In this document: one piece after another, positions 56,021 to 64,000 of the stretch
How positions within the stretch are numbered: the first letter of the stretch is position 1
Layout: the number at the start of each line of letters is the position of its first letter
Source of the DNA: Bacillus pumilus
Lineage (GTDB): Bacteria > Bacillota > Bacilli > Bacillales > Bacillaceae
Assembly: GCF_038738535.1 (NCBI RefSeq)
Contig: NZ_CP046128.1
Coordinates: forward strand, 1,612,001 to 1,676,000
Reading direction: 5' to 3'
DNA: 64,000 nucleotides
The notes under the pieces: model-generated
The model's input: only the letters and a program-made list of their open reading frames with translations
Told to the model about the DNA's origin: nothing
Database searches by the model: none
Program-made: the position numbers and the translations under genes

Positions 56021-56041
56021 CTTTAAGAGGGGGAACGGCAA

Positions 56042-57463
56042 ATGAGTATGAAAATTGGAGAGAAGGGCTTTAAAGAACGAATCGGGGAAGGGTTAGAAGA
56101 TACTGTCATGAGAGGTGCTGTTTCCTCAGCGCAGGAACGCCTGTATGAAAGGCGGCTATCTGCGAGCGAAGAGCTTGGCAACTGGGAAAAGTGGCGAGAA
56201 CTTGGCGAGGAAATCCGGCAGCATACGCTGACGCATCTTGATGACTACTTATACCAATTAAGTGAAAGCGTTAGTGCACGTGGAGGACATGTCTTTTTTG
56301 CAAAAACAAAGGAAGAGGCATCGGCGTATATACAAAATGTGGCACAGAAAAAAGCGGCCAAAAAGATCGTTAAATCAAAATCAATGGTCACAGAAGAAAT
56401 TGAAATGAATCAAGCGCTTGAAGAGATCGGCTGTGAGGTGGTGGAAAGCGATCTTGGCGAGTATATTCTGCAAGTAGATGATCATGAACCTCCTTCACAT
56501 ATTGTGGCACCTGCTCTTCATATGACGAAAGAACAAATACGGGAAGTATTTCATGAGAAGCTAGGGTATGAGATGTCAGAGACACCTGAAGACATGACGA
56601 GTTTTGTGAGAGCCATATTACGTGAAAAATTCCTCGAAGCTGACATTGGTGTCACTGGCTGTAATTTTGCTGTCGCCAATACAGGTTCCATCTGCCTTGT
56701 GACAAATGAAGGGAATGCGGATCTTGTCACGGCTATCCCGAAGACACATATCTCCGTTATGGGCATGGAACGGATTGTTCCAACGATGGAGGAACTGGAT
56801 GTCCTTGTTGGTCTTTTGTGCAGAAGTGCAGTTGGTCAGAAATTAACAAGTTATATTTCTGTCGTCGGGCCAAAAGGAGAAGAAGAAGTGGATGGACCAG
56901 AAGAATTTCACTTGGTCATTGTGGACAATGGGCGGTCCAATATATTAGGTACTGCCTTTCAGCCTGTTCTCCAATGTATCCGGTGCGCAGCCTGTATTAA
57001 TGTGTGCCCAGTTTACCGGCATGTGGGCGGACATTCATACGGATCGATTTATCCGGGGCCAATTGGCGCTGTTCTTTCGCCGCTTCTTGGCGGCTATGAT
57101 GACTACCAAGAGCTCCCCTTTGCATCAAGCCTTTGCGCAGCCTGCACAGATGCTTGTCCAGTAAAGATCCCGCTTCACGAGTTATTAATAAAACATCGAC
57201 AAGTCATCGTTGAAAAAGAGGGGAGAGCGTCTAAAACTGAAATGATGGCGATGAAAATGTTCGGTATGGGCGCATCGACTCCCGGAATGTATCAATTCGG
57301 AACAAAAGCAGCCCCTGTATTGATGAATCGTATGGCTTCAAACGGACAGATTTCAAAAGGAATAGGTCCTTTAAAGAATTGGACAGATATTCGTGATCTG
57401 CCAGCTCCAAGTAAAGAAAGATTCAGGGATTGGTTTAAAAAGAGACAGAAGGAGGAGCAGTGA
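56042..57463 (+). CDS. lutB: Lactate utilization iron-sulfur protein LutB
   Basis: 473-aa protein: a DUF162/LUD domain in the N-terminal two thirds ([42 protein letters not shown]) and two 4Fe-4S ferredoxin motifs ([16 protein letters not shown] and [14 protein letters not shown]). It passes electrons from lactate oxidation to the chain. AGAGGGGG before ATG 56042; stop overlaps the lutC start. Confidence 0.96.
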   Translation: MSMKIGEKGFKERIGEGLEDTVMRGAVSSAQERLYERRLSASEELGNWEKWRELGEEIRQHTLTHLDDYLYQLSESVSARGGHVFFAKTKEEASAYIQNVAQKKAAKKIVKSKSMVTEEIEMNQALEEIGCEVVESDLGEYILQVDDHEPPSHIVAPALHMTKEQIREVFHEKLGYEMSETPEDMTSFVRAILREKFLEADIGVTGCNFAVANTGSICLVTNEGNADLVTAIPKTHISVMGMERIVPTMEELDVLVGLLCRSAVGQKLTSYISVVGPKGEEEVDGPEEFHLVIVDNGRSNILGTAFQPVLQCIRCAACINVCPVYRHVGGHSYGSIYPGPIGAVLSPLLGGYDDYQELPFASSLCAACTDACPVKIPLHELLIKHRQVIVEKEGRASKTEMMAMKMFGMGASTPGMYQFGTKAAPVLMNRMASNGQISKGIGPLKNWTDIRDLPAPSKERFRDWFKKRQKEEQ

Positions 57464-58185
57464 TGAAGGGAACCATTTCTCACCGAGAGTCGTTTTTAGC
57501 TCATATCCGTAAGCAATTAGGTAAAGATTCCTCCCCGTCTGCATCTATTCAGCGTCCAGCTTGGAAGCATCAAGTCCAGTGGGAAACAAACGGACTTTTG
57601 TCTAAAGAAGAACTAGTCGAGCAACTGAAGAAGCAATGTCAACGAATTCACACAAGAGTGGTCGAAACAACACCACAGGAAGCGCCCTCTGTATTAAGAT
57701 TATTGATGACAGAGTATGGAGAGGGTTCTGTGATGACATCGGGCGATCATCGTTTTGAACAATATGGATTTCATCCGATGTTTGACAGCTTGCAGCACGA
57801 AGGATTCGCAGTCACCAGCTGGAATGCTGAGGCATCAAGGGAAGAAAATATCAGGCTGGCAGAACAAGCGACATATTCGGTTGTATTCAGTGATTACACC
57901 CTAGCAGAATCAGGTACAGTCGTCCTTTCATCCCATCAAGGCCAAGGCAGAGCGCTGCATTTTTTACCGATGATGTATATCGTGTGTATCGAAAAAAGCA
58001 CAGTGGTTCCGCGGATGATTCAGGCTGTTTCGGCTCTTAATCGCTCGGTAGAAGAGGGGGAGCAGGCGAAAGGTGCTATTCATTTCATATCAGGTCCGAG
58101 TAACTCTGCGGATATTGAGATGAATTTAGTGGTAGGTGTTCATGGTCCAGTTCGGGCCGTTTATCTGTTAATAGATGATGAATGA
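57463..58185 (+). CDS. lutC: Lactate utilization protein LutC
   Basis: 240-aa LUD-domain protein, third part of the LutABC complex. SDYTLAESGTVVLSSHQGQGRALHFLP and FISGPSNSADIEMNLVVGVHGP are LUD blocks. ATG 57463 is preferred over GTG 57460; GGAGGAG precedes and the ATGA overlap with lutB couples translation. Terminator follows. Confidence 0.96.
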   Translation: MKGTISHRESFLAHIRKQLGKDSSPSASIQRPAWKHQVQWETNGLLSKEELVEQLKKQCQRIHTRVVETTPQEAPSVLRLLMTEYGEGSVMTSGDHRFEQYGFHPMFDSLQHEGFAVTSWNAEASREENIRLAEQATYSVVFSDYTLAESGTVVLSSHQGQGRALHFLPMMYIVCIEKSTVVPRMIQAVSALNRSVEEGEQAKGAIHFISGPSNSADIEMNLVVGVHGPVRAVYLLIDDE

Positions 58186-58186
58186 G

Positions 58187-58211
58187 GGCTTTCGTGATGA
58201 AAGCTTTTTTC
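58187..58211 (+). terminator. Terminator of lutABC
   Basis: GCTTTC/GAAAGC hairpin with 5-nt loop and six T. Confidence 0.8.
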
Positions 58212-58328
58212 ATGCAAAAAAGCTCACACAATTTTTAAAATCATCTTGCCTCTAGCAGATTGGACATAGTAAGATGACGACATACAAGATGAACTTCTCA
58301 TCTACTGCTGATGTAAAGGAAGCTGCTT

Positions 58329-59237
58329 ATGGAAATGAAGTCAACTGCTCAAAAGAAATCAATTGCACTACCGCTTGTGATTTCAATTATTGCCATTTCG
58401 TTTTCTGCTATCATTGTGAAATGGTCAAATGCACCTGCTGCTATTTTAAGCATGTATCGAATGATCTTTGCCGCGGCTTTTATGCTGCCGTTTATCCTGC
58501 CACGTAAAAAAGAATTTCTTTCAATAAAGCGCAGAGACTGGTTTTTCTTATGTATGTCAGGCTTCTTTTTAGGACTCCACTTTGTGTTGTGGTTTGGCTC
58601 ACTGAAGCTGACGACTGTGGCAAGCTCTACTATTATTATCGCCCTTCAGCCGATGGTCTCCTTATTAGGCGGCTTTCTCATTTTCCGTGAACGAACCACG
58701 CTGCCCGCACTCTTGACGATGTGTGTAGCGATTGCTGGTGCACTCATGATTGGATGGGGAGACATAGGTCATAGCCAGGAAGCCATCCTAGGAGACATTT
58801 TATCCTTTTTAAGTGTGATCGCGGTTGTTTGTTATTTATTAATAGGTCAACAGGCTGTAAGGAAAATATCTCATTGGATTTATAGTTTTTGTGTGTTTGG
58901 TTTTGCTGGTCTTTTTTTAATTCTATTCAACCTAATGCAGCAAACTCCTTTTACAGGCTATCCGGGTAAAGAGTGGGGGATTTTTTTATTGCTTGCCATC
59001 ATTCCCACCATGTCTCATGTCATTAATAATTGGCTTTTAACTTACGTCAATGCCACAACGATTTCAATGAGTATACTTGGCGAACCTGTTGGGGCCACGA
59101 GTCTTGCTGTGTGGCTGCTTGGAGAGAAGATTACACTGCTTCAAATGTGTGGCGGTCTTCTTGTCCTTTTAGGCGTCTTTTTCTTTTTGATGCAGCAGCG
59201 TCAAGGAATTGTGATGAAACCAAAAAAATCCGGTTAA
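58329..59237 (+). CDS. EamA/DMT-family transporter (YvbV-like)
   Basis: 302 aa, ten hydrophobic helices in two EamA halves (SFSAIIVKWSNAPAAILSMYRMIF and VINNWLLTYVNATTISMSILGEPVGA). Drug/metabolite exporters of this family move amino acids or metabolites; no substrate can be given. In B. subtilis yvbV lies near lutABC, so this may be its counterpart. AAAGGAAG lies 7 nt before ATG 58329. Confidence 0.88.
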   Translation: MEMKSTAQKKSIALPLVISIIAISFSAIIVKWSNAPAAILSMYRMIFAAAFMLPFILPRKKEFLSIKRRDWFFLCMSGFFLGLHFVLWFGSLKLTTVASSTIIIALQPMVSLLGGFLIFRERTTLPALLTMCVAIAGALMIGWGDIGHSQEAILGDILSFLSVIAVVCYLLIGQQAVRKISHWIYSFCVFGFAGLFLILFNLMQQTPFTGYPGKEWGIFLLLAIIPTMSHVINNWLLTYVNATTISMSILGEPVGATSLAVWLLGEKITLLQMCGGLLVLLGVFFFLMQQRQGIVMKPKKSG

Positions 59238-59250
59238 ATGCCGGATTTTT
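59225..59250. terminator. Bidirectional terminator
   Basis: AAAATCCGG/CCGGATTTT around a 7-nt loop holding the EamA stop. Confidence 0.8.
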
Positions 59251-59441
59251 TACTCTTTTAAATCATTTTTTTCAATCACTTTGTTCAATCTTTCCTCAAC
59301 CTTCTTCAATTCCATTCGTCTTCTTCTGATCATTCGAAAAGAGGTGACAATCATAGTCACGATAACAGTAATGAATAGAAGAGAGAACACTTGAAATAAA
59401 AAATCTCCAAGATTGAATGCCATATTCTCTCCATTAGACAT
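59250..59441 (-). CDS. Small membrane protein, DUF4083-like
   Basis: 63 aa: one helix (LGDFLFQVFSLLFITVIVTMIVTSF) followed by a basic then coiled segment RRRRMELKKVEERLNKVIEKNDLKE. AAAGGGAGG lies 8 nt before ATG 59441. The layout (GDFLFQ ... single helix ... ERLN) fits DUF4083. Function unknown. Confidence 0.75.
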   Translation of the reverse strand: MSNGENMAFNLGDFLFQVFSLLFITVIVTMIVTSFRMIRRRRMELKKVEERLNKVIEKNDLKE

Positions 59442-59551
59442 ACGTAAAACCTCCCTTTCTATCTATATATTACCATAATCAATAAAAGATTGAGATTTAT
59501 CCATAATTTATCTATAATAGGTAAAATATCACTCATTAAAGGAGAACCAAT

Positions 59552-61768
59552 ATGAGAACTTTAGTCCTTTTACGAGGTCTCCCAGGCGTAGGTAAATCAA
59601 CTTGGATCAAAGATCAAGGCTTAGAGCCCTACACTTTATCAGCGGATCAGATCCGTCTTTTGACCCAGCCGCCGCAGTTATCTGTCAATGGGAAACCAGA
59701 AATTTCAAGCAAGCATGACCACAAAGTCTGGTCTTTGTTATTTGAATTGCTTACAGCACGTATGGAACACGGAGACTTTACTGTGATTGATGCGACACAT
59801 ATTTCAAGCAAATCGATATCTCAATATAAATCGTTAGCCACATCGTATCGTTACAGGGTGTATGTCGTCGATTTCACGCAGGTGCCGCTTGAAACAGCTC
59901 TCCTGCAAAATCGCTCACGGGAACCTCACAAAGTTGTGCGGGAGTCTGTTTTATATCAAATGAACGAGCGGTTAAAAACAGAAAAGGTCCCATCATGGGT
60001 GACTGTTTTGCAGCCTGAGGAGTATCCGCAAGTGATAACCTATCAGCCTCGATCCTTCGATCAATATGAGGCCATTCATGTCTTTGGAGATATTCACGGC
60101 TGTCATACCGCTCTGACCACCTATTTACAAGGAGACATTAAAGAAAACGAACTTTATATCTTTGCAGGTGATTTGCTTGATAGAGGAATAGAAAACAAGG
60201 AAGTATTAGAATGGATGCTCGCACATAGAGAATGCCGGAATGTCATCGTGATTGAGGGCAATCATGATCAGCATTTATACCGGTTTGCACATGGTGAGAA
60301 AGTAAGAAGCAATATGTTTAACCGGCATACTGCACCTGAAATCGAAGCAGCAGACTTTGATTTAAAAGAAGTACGGAAGTTTGTCAGAACATTTCATCAG
60401 CTTACTTATTTTACGTACCATAGCAAGACATTTCTTGTTACCCACGGGGGGCTTGCTCATTTGCCAGAAGAGCTTCTGCATGTCTCAACCCAGCAGCTCA
60501 TTCACGGTGTAGGTGAATATTCAGATGACATTGACCACTTGTTTGTTCAAAACACCGCTGGATTAGATGTCATTCAAATTCACGGGCATCGTAATTTATA
60601 CAGGCTGCCAATTCAAGCAGCGGAAAGATCTTATAATCTAGAAGGCCAGGTTGAATTCGGGGGGCAGCTGAGGGTCTTGAAAATCACAGCTGACGGGATT
60701 GAGGCTCATGAAATTGACAACCCAGTCTATAGAGCTTCTGAGAAAAAAACATCGGCTGCTCTTCAACCAGATATCTCACTGGATGACTTTTTAGCTCACT
60801 TAGATCAGCATGAATATGTACAGGAATTAAAGCTTCCGCACCATATTTCATCTTTTAATTTTACGAAAAAAGCTTTTAGTGAACGGCAGTGGGATGATGT
60901 GAATGTGAAGGCAAGAGGTTTGTTTGTCAATATGGTGTCAAAGCAGATTGTTTCAAGAAGCTACAACAAATTTTTTAATATTGACGAGCGTCCAGAGACA
61001 AAAATGCATCATCTAGTGAACCATCTTCAATTCCCTGTTACCGTCTATGATAAAGCAAATGGATATTTAGGAACGGTTGGGTATAACGAAATGGATGATG
61101 AATTGGTGTTTACGTCCAAATCGTATACATCTCATGTGAAACAAAATCAGCATGCTTCCTGGGTCGAAGAGCTATTTTATGCAACCTTTGACGATGTGCA
61201 GGTCGACTACATCAAATCATACGTACGTGACAACAATGTATCTCTTGTGTTTGAAGTCATTTTACCAGAGAAAGACCCACATATTATCACATATGATCAA
61301 GATCAACTCATTTTGCTTGATATTGTGAAGCGTCAGCTAAGCTATGAAAAAGCACCATTCACTGAAGTGAAAAGGTTAAGCGAACAGCTTGGAATGTCCT
61401 GCAAGCAGGAAGTGGCTGTGTTCCATAATTGGACGTCTTTTTATAAATGGTATCAGGCAGTATCTCATGACGACTCTATTAAAGAAGAGGGATATGTCAT
61501 TGAGGATGACAGAGGCTTTATGACCAAGCTCAAGCTTCCTTATTATCAATTCTGGAAGCAGATGCGTGCTATTAAGCAGCGTGTCGCCGAGAAACGTTCC
61601 ACACAAAAATATATGCAGGCATTGCAAACAGCGGAGCAAGCTAGATTTTATACGTGGCTTCTTGAGCAAGATGCCAATGATGTCAGGAATAGCTCAATTA
61701 TTGAGCTGCGAACACAATTTGAGCAAAGCGATGCTGCCCAATTGAATAATGATGAAATAAATGCATAG
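59552..61768 (+). CDS. Three-domain RNA repair protein: kinase, 2',3'-phosphatase, RNA ligase (Pnkp-like)
   Basis: 738 aa. Kinase (1-~165): Walker A GLPGVGKST at 9-17, DATHIS. Calcineurin-type phosphatase (~170-380): GDIHG 179-183, GDLLDRG, GNHDQ 236-240, THGG ~297, HGHR ~344. RNA ligase (~430-700): nucleotidyl lysine K501 in YDKANGYLG, EGYVI 646-650, and K659/K661 in MTKLKLPYY. The order is that of bacterial Pnkp, which heals and seals tRNAs cut by ribotoxins; the ligase part looks closer to T4 Rnl1. No hen1 gene is beside it, unlike many pnkp loci. AAAGGAG before ATG 59552. Confidence 0.85.
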   Translation: MRTLVLLRGLPGVGKSTWIKDQGLEPYTLSADQIRLLTQPPQLSVNGKPEISSKHDHKVWSLLFELLTARMEHGDFTVIDATHISSKSISQYKSLATSYRYRVYVVDFTQVPLETALLQNRSREPHKVVRESVLYQMNERLKTEKVPSWVTVLQPEEYPQVITYQPRSFDQYEAIHVFGDIHGCHTALTTYLQGDIKENELYIFAGDLLDRGIENKEVLEWMLAHRECRNVIVIEGNHDQHLYRFAHGEKVRSNMFNRHTAPEIEAADFDLKEVRKFVRTFHQLTYFTYHSKTFLVTHGGLAHLPEELLHVSTQQLIHGVGEYSDDIDHLFVQNTAGLDVIQIHGHRNLYRLPIQAAERSYNLEGQVEFGGQLRVLKITADGIEAHEIDNPVYRASEKKTSAALQPDISLDDFLAHLDQHEYVQELKLPHHISSFNFTKKAFSERQWDDVNVKARGLFVNMVSKQIVSRSYNKFFNIDERPETKMHHLVNHLQFPVTVYDKANGYLGTVGYNEMDDELVFTSKSYTSHVKQNQHASWVEELFYATFDDVQVDYIKSYVRDNNVSLVFEVILPEKDPHIITYDQDQLILLDIVKRQLSYEKAPFTEVKRLSEQLGMSCKQEVAVFHNWTSFYKWYQAVSHDDSIKEEGYVIEDDRGFMTKLKLPYYQFWKQMRAIKQRVAEKRSTQKYMQALQTAEQARFYTWLLEQDANDVRNSSIIELRTQFEQSDAAQLNNDEINA

Positions 61769-61777
61769 TCTAAACAT

Positions 61778-61808
61778 GAGTCTTTTCTAAGGAAAAGGCT
61801 TTTTTTGA
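61778..61808 (+). terminator. Terminator of the RNA repair gene
   Basis: AGTCTTTTC/GAAAAGGCT stem followed by TTTTTT. Confidence 0.75.
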
Positions 61809-61832
61809 TGCAGTTGAAAGGTAGACCCATAT

Positions 61833-61925
61833 ATGCCTGATCATATTGAAGTGATTCTTCGAACGATGTTTGCTTTTGCGATTTTATTTGGTGGAGCACG
61901 TCTTCTTGGAAAGCAAACATATTGA
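61833..61925 (+). pseudogene. N-terminal remnant of a DUF421 (YetF-type) membrane protein
   Basis: 30 codons, PDHIEVILRTMFAFAILFGG then ARLLGKQTY and a stop. The LRT ... RLLGK pattern is the first helix of DUF421 proteins; the rest of the gene is absent. GTTGAAAGG precedes. Between here and 62153 there is only AT-rich sequence with no gene I can support. Confidence 0.55.
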
Positions 61926-62153
61926 TACATATGACGGCCATATTCAGTCTCCGATTGATCAAGAATGAACGTGTAGTGCAGAGGTCACCCGCATGACACA
62001 TATCTGCCAAGATTTCTAAGTCCTTTGGATGCTGTCTGACTAGGCATCATTTCTCAATTATTATTATTTTCAGAAAATGTGATGACGGAGAAAAATAAGT
62101 GTGTTTAAGTATATATAGAAGAAATTAAAATATTAATATAATATACCGCATGC

Positions 62154-62171
62154 GGAATGAACATTCATTCC
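62154..62171 (+). promoter_or_regulatory. FatR/Bm3R1-type operator
   Basis: GGAATGAA-CA-TTCATTCC, perfect inverted repeat 20 bp before the TetR gene. It agrees with the Bm3R1 operator core (GAATGAAC..TTCATTC) known upstream of CYP102A1 in B. megaterium. Confidence 0.85.
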
Positions 62172-62191
62172 TGAAATGAGGAGGGGATGAA

Positions 62192-62770
62192 GTGCCAGCA
62201 GTGACTGATAAACAAGAACAGATTATGAAGGCTTCACTAGATTTATTTATTGAACGGGGCTTTGATGGGACCACGATGCCGATGATATCAAAAAGAGCAA
62301 ACGTCGGAGCAGGAACCATTTACCGTTATTTCGACAGTAAAGAGGCCCTCGTTAATATTTTGTACCAGCGCAGCCTTTCTGCATTTATCGAAAAAATGAA
62401 CACAAACAGTCCAGATCCAAAGGCAAGTATTCGGGCGTACTTTAAGCATGTATTTTATTGCTTGGTTTTATTTACAAAGGAGAATCCAAGCGGGCTATAT
62501 TTCTTAGAAATTGATAAACGATCCCATTACTTAGACGAGACGAGCAAAGAGAAAATGCAGCTTTTGTTACATGAGCTATTCCTTATCTTTGAAGAAGGGA
62601 AAAAGGATGGGATTCATCCAAATCTCTCAGGTAGAACCATTTTATCGATTGTATTTGGTGCCTTTGTACAGCTGCATAAACAAATTCTTGCAGAAGAAAT
62701 AGAGCCAACGATTGAATTTCTAGAGGACATTGAGCAATGTTTATGGCGCGCCATTAGCGTTGCTTCTTAA
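62192..62770 (+). CDS. fatR: TetR-family fatty-acid-responsive repressor (FatR/Bm3R1-like)
   Basis: 192 aa. HTH region KASLDLFIERGFDGTTMPMISKRANVGAGTIYRYFDSKEALV; the C-terminal part would bind long unsaturated fatty acids or acyl-CoA that relieve repression. GTG 62192 with GAGGAGGGG upstream. The CYP102 gene follows after 21 bp and the operator stands before, the same plan as fatR-cypB of B. subtilis and bm3R1-CYP102A1. Confidence 0.88.
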   Translation: MPAVTDKQEQIMKASLDLFIERGFDGTTMPMISKRANVGAGTIYRYFDSKEALVNILYQRSLSAFIEKMNTNSPDPKASIRAYFKHVFYCLVLFTKENPSGLYFLEIDKRSHYLDETSKEKMQLLLHELFLIFEEGKKDGIHPNLSGRTILSIVFGAFVQLHKQILAEEIEPTIEFLEDIEQCLWRAISVAS

Positions 62771-62791
62771 TGATATAAAGGGAGTGGGCAC

Positions 62792-64000
62792 ATGCAACAA
62801 ACATCAATCATTCCAAAACCAAAAACATACGGACCTTTTAAAAATATTCCCCATATCAAAAAGGGGGAGCTTTCTCAAACCTTTTGGCGTCTTGCAGATG
62901 AATTAGGACCGATCTTTCAGTTTGAATTTTCAAAAGCAACAAGTATTTTTGTTTCCAGCCATGAACTTGTCCAAGAAATATGTGATGAGAGCCGTTTTGA
63001 TAAATACATTGGGAGCAGTCTCAATAAAGTAAGAGCATTTGCAGGAGATGGGTTATTTACGAGCTGGACAGAAGAACCGAACTGGAGAAAGGCTCACCAC
63101 ATCTTGATGCCGGCGTTTAGCCAGCAGGCCATGAAGGGCTATCATGAGATGATGCTCGATATTGCCACACAGCTTGTACAAAAATGGCAAAGAACAGGCC
63201 GTGATGAAGAAATTGAAGTAGCAGAGGATATGACAAAGCTTACTTTAGATACGATCGGACTTTGCGGTTTTGATTTTCGATTTAACAGCTTTTATAAAGA
63301 AAATCAGCATCCATTCATCGAAAGTATGCTGAATGGTTTAAACGAAGCGATGGATCAGGCGAGCCGGTTGCCGGTTGCAGATAAGCTAATGATCAAAAGA
63401 AGAAAAAAATTTGACCAAAATGTCGATTTTATGAAGCAATTAGTAGATGACATTATTCAAGAACGAAAAAAACAAGATAAAACGGGCGATGATTTACTGT
63501 CCCTCATGCTGCATGCAAAGGATCCTGAAACAGGAGAGCGCCTGTCAGATGAAAATATCCGCTATCAAATCATTACCTTCTTAATAGCTGGGCACGAAAC
63601 AACAAGCGGGCTGCTATCCTTTGCGATTTATTTCTTATTAAAGAATCCAGAAAAATTAAAGAAAGCCGTCCAAGAAGCAGATGATGTGCTGCAAGGCGGA
63701 CTGCCAACATTTAAGCAGGTACAAAAACTAAATTACACTCGTATGGTTTTAAATGAATCACTTCGCCTCTGGCCAACAGCGCCTACGTTCTCTCTTTATG
63801 CGAAAGAGGACACCGTCATCGGAGGGAAATACTCGATTGAAAAGAATCAAAGTGTCTCCGTGCTGCTCCCTAAGTTACATCGTGATCAAGCGGTATGGGG
63901 AGAGGATGCGGAAGAATTTAAACCAGAGCGGTTTCTACACCCTGAAAAGATCCCGCAGCATGCCTACAAGCCTTTTGGGAATGGACAGCGTGCATGTATT
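62792..64000 (+). CDS. Cytochrome P450 CYP102 (P450:NADPH reductase), 5' part
   Basis: First 403 codons; the gene runs off the window. P450BM-3-type haem domain that hydroxylates medium and long fatty acids near the omega end. Seen: I-helix AGHETTSG (266-273), ESLRLWP (ExxR), PERF, and the start of the haem loop FGNGQRAC with the ligand Cys at 402. The reductase half is expected after the edge. AAAGGGAG before ATG 62792. Regulated with fatR. Confidence 0.94.
   Translation, partial: MQQTSIIPKPKTYGPFKNIPHIKKGELSQTFWRLADELGPIFQFEFSKATSIFVSSHELVQEICDESRFDKYIGSSLNKVRAFAGDGLFTSWTEEPNWRKAHHILMPAFSQQAMKGYHEMMLDIATQLVQKWQRTGRDEEIEVAEDMTKLTLDTIGLCGFDFRFNSFYKENQHPFIESMLNGLNEAMDQASRLPVADKLMIKRRKKFDQNVDFMKQLVDDIIQERKKQDKTGDDLLSLMLHAKDPETGERLSDENIRYQIITFLIAGHETTSGLLSFAIYFLLKNPEKLKKAVQEADDVLQGGLPTFKQVQKLNYTRMVLNESLRLWPTAPTFSLYAKEDTVIGGKYSIEKNQSVSVLLPKLHRDQAVWGEDAEEFKPERFLHPEKIPQHAYKPFGNGQRACI

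Noticed and set aside
58274..58507. 77-codon ORF over the EamA gene start
   Set aside because: Cysteine-rich shadow in another frame of the transporter.

Overview
The window looks like chromosome of the Bacillus pumilus group (B. pumilus, safensis or altitudinis). The gene order tdh-kbl-miaB-ricA-cotE-mutS-mutL ... aprX-ymaC-ymaD-ebrAB-ymaG/F-miaA-hfq-ymzC-ymzA-nrdIEF-ymaB-cwlC-spoVK-hflX-ynbB-glnR-glnA follows B. subtilis as I remember it, while protein divergence and the genes placed between these blocks do not fit B. subtilis itself. The species call is inference from memory.

Layout. 1-2.4 kb: 3' end of an RND exporter. 2.5-13.7 kb: threonine degradation (tdh-kbl), tRNA methylthiolation (miaB), ricA, cotE and mismatch repair (mutSL), interrupted after kbl by an AT-rich gene with MrcB-like and DUF3883-like domains (likely defence). 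13.8-18.4 kb: small His/Met- and Cys/Lys-rich proteins, a CarD-like factor, a poly-gamma-glutamate hydrolase-like protein and an orphan Rap; in B. subtilis 168 the pks region lies here. 18.4-36.9 kb: conserved backbone (aprX to glnA) with readable control sites: TetR operator at ebrAB, NrdR boxes at nrd, two GlnR boxes at glnRA, a sigma-K -10 at cwlC.

36.9-48.4 kb is accessory DNA: a frameshifted integrase remnant, a Rap-Phr cassette, an LXG nuclease toxin with its DUF600 immunity gene, a frameshifted macro-domain gene, a GNAT and a PAP2 phosphatase, the frataxin-like fra gene preceded by a 196-nt tRNA-like RNA with its own promoter, a small secreted peptide, an endospore-appendage-type locus (CotZ/DUF3992 fusion, DUF3992 subunit, BclA-like collagen protein) and a second Rap-Phr pair with a PhrG-like signal.

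48.7-64 kb: Ku/LigD end joining, stress and redox genes (YdaT-like, VOC protein, Rrf2 regulator with a NAD(P)-binding oxidoreductase), lactate use (lutABC), an EamA exporter, a three-domain RNA repair enzyme (kinase-phosphatase-ligase), a DUF421 remnant, and a FatR-like regulator with a CYP102 P450 running off the end.

The two strongest candidates for something undescribed are the tRNA-like RNA at 43735-43931, whose acceptor, D and T arms are intact while about 125 nt replace the anticodon loop, and the spore-appendage locus at 44861-46913.
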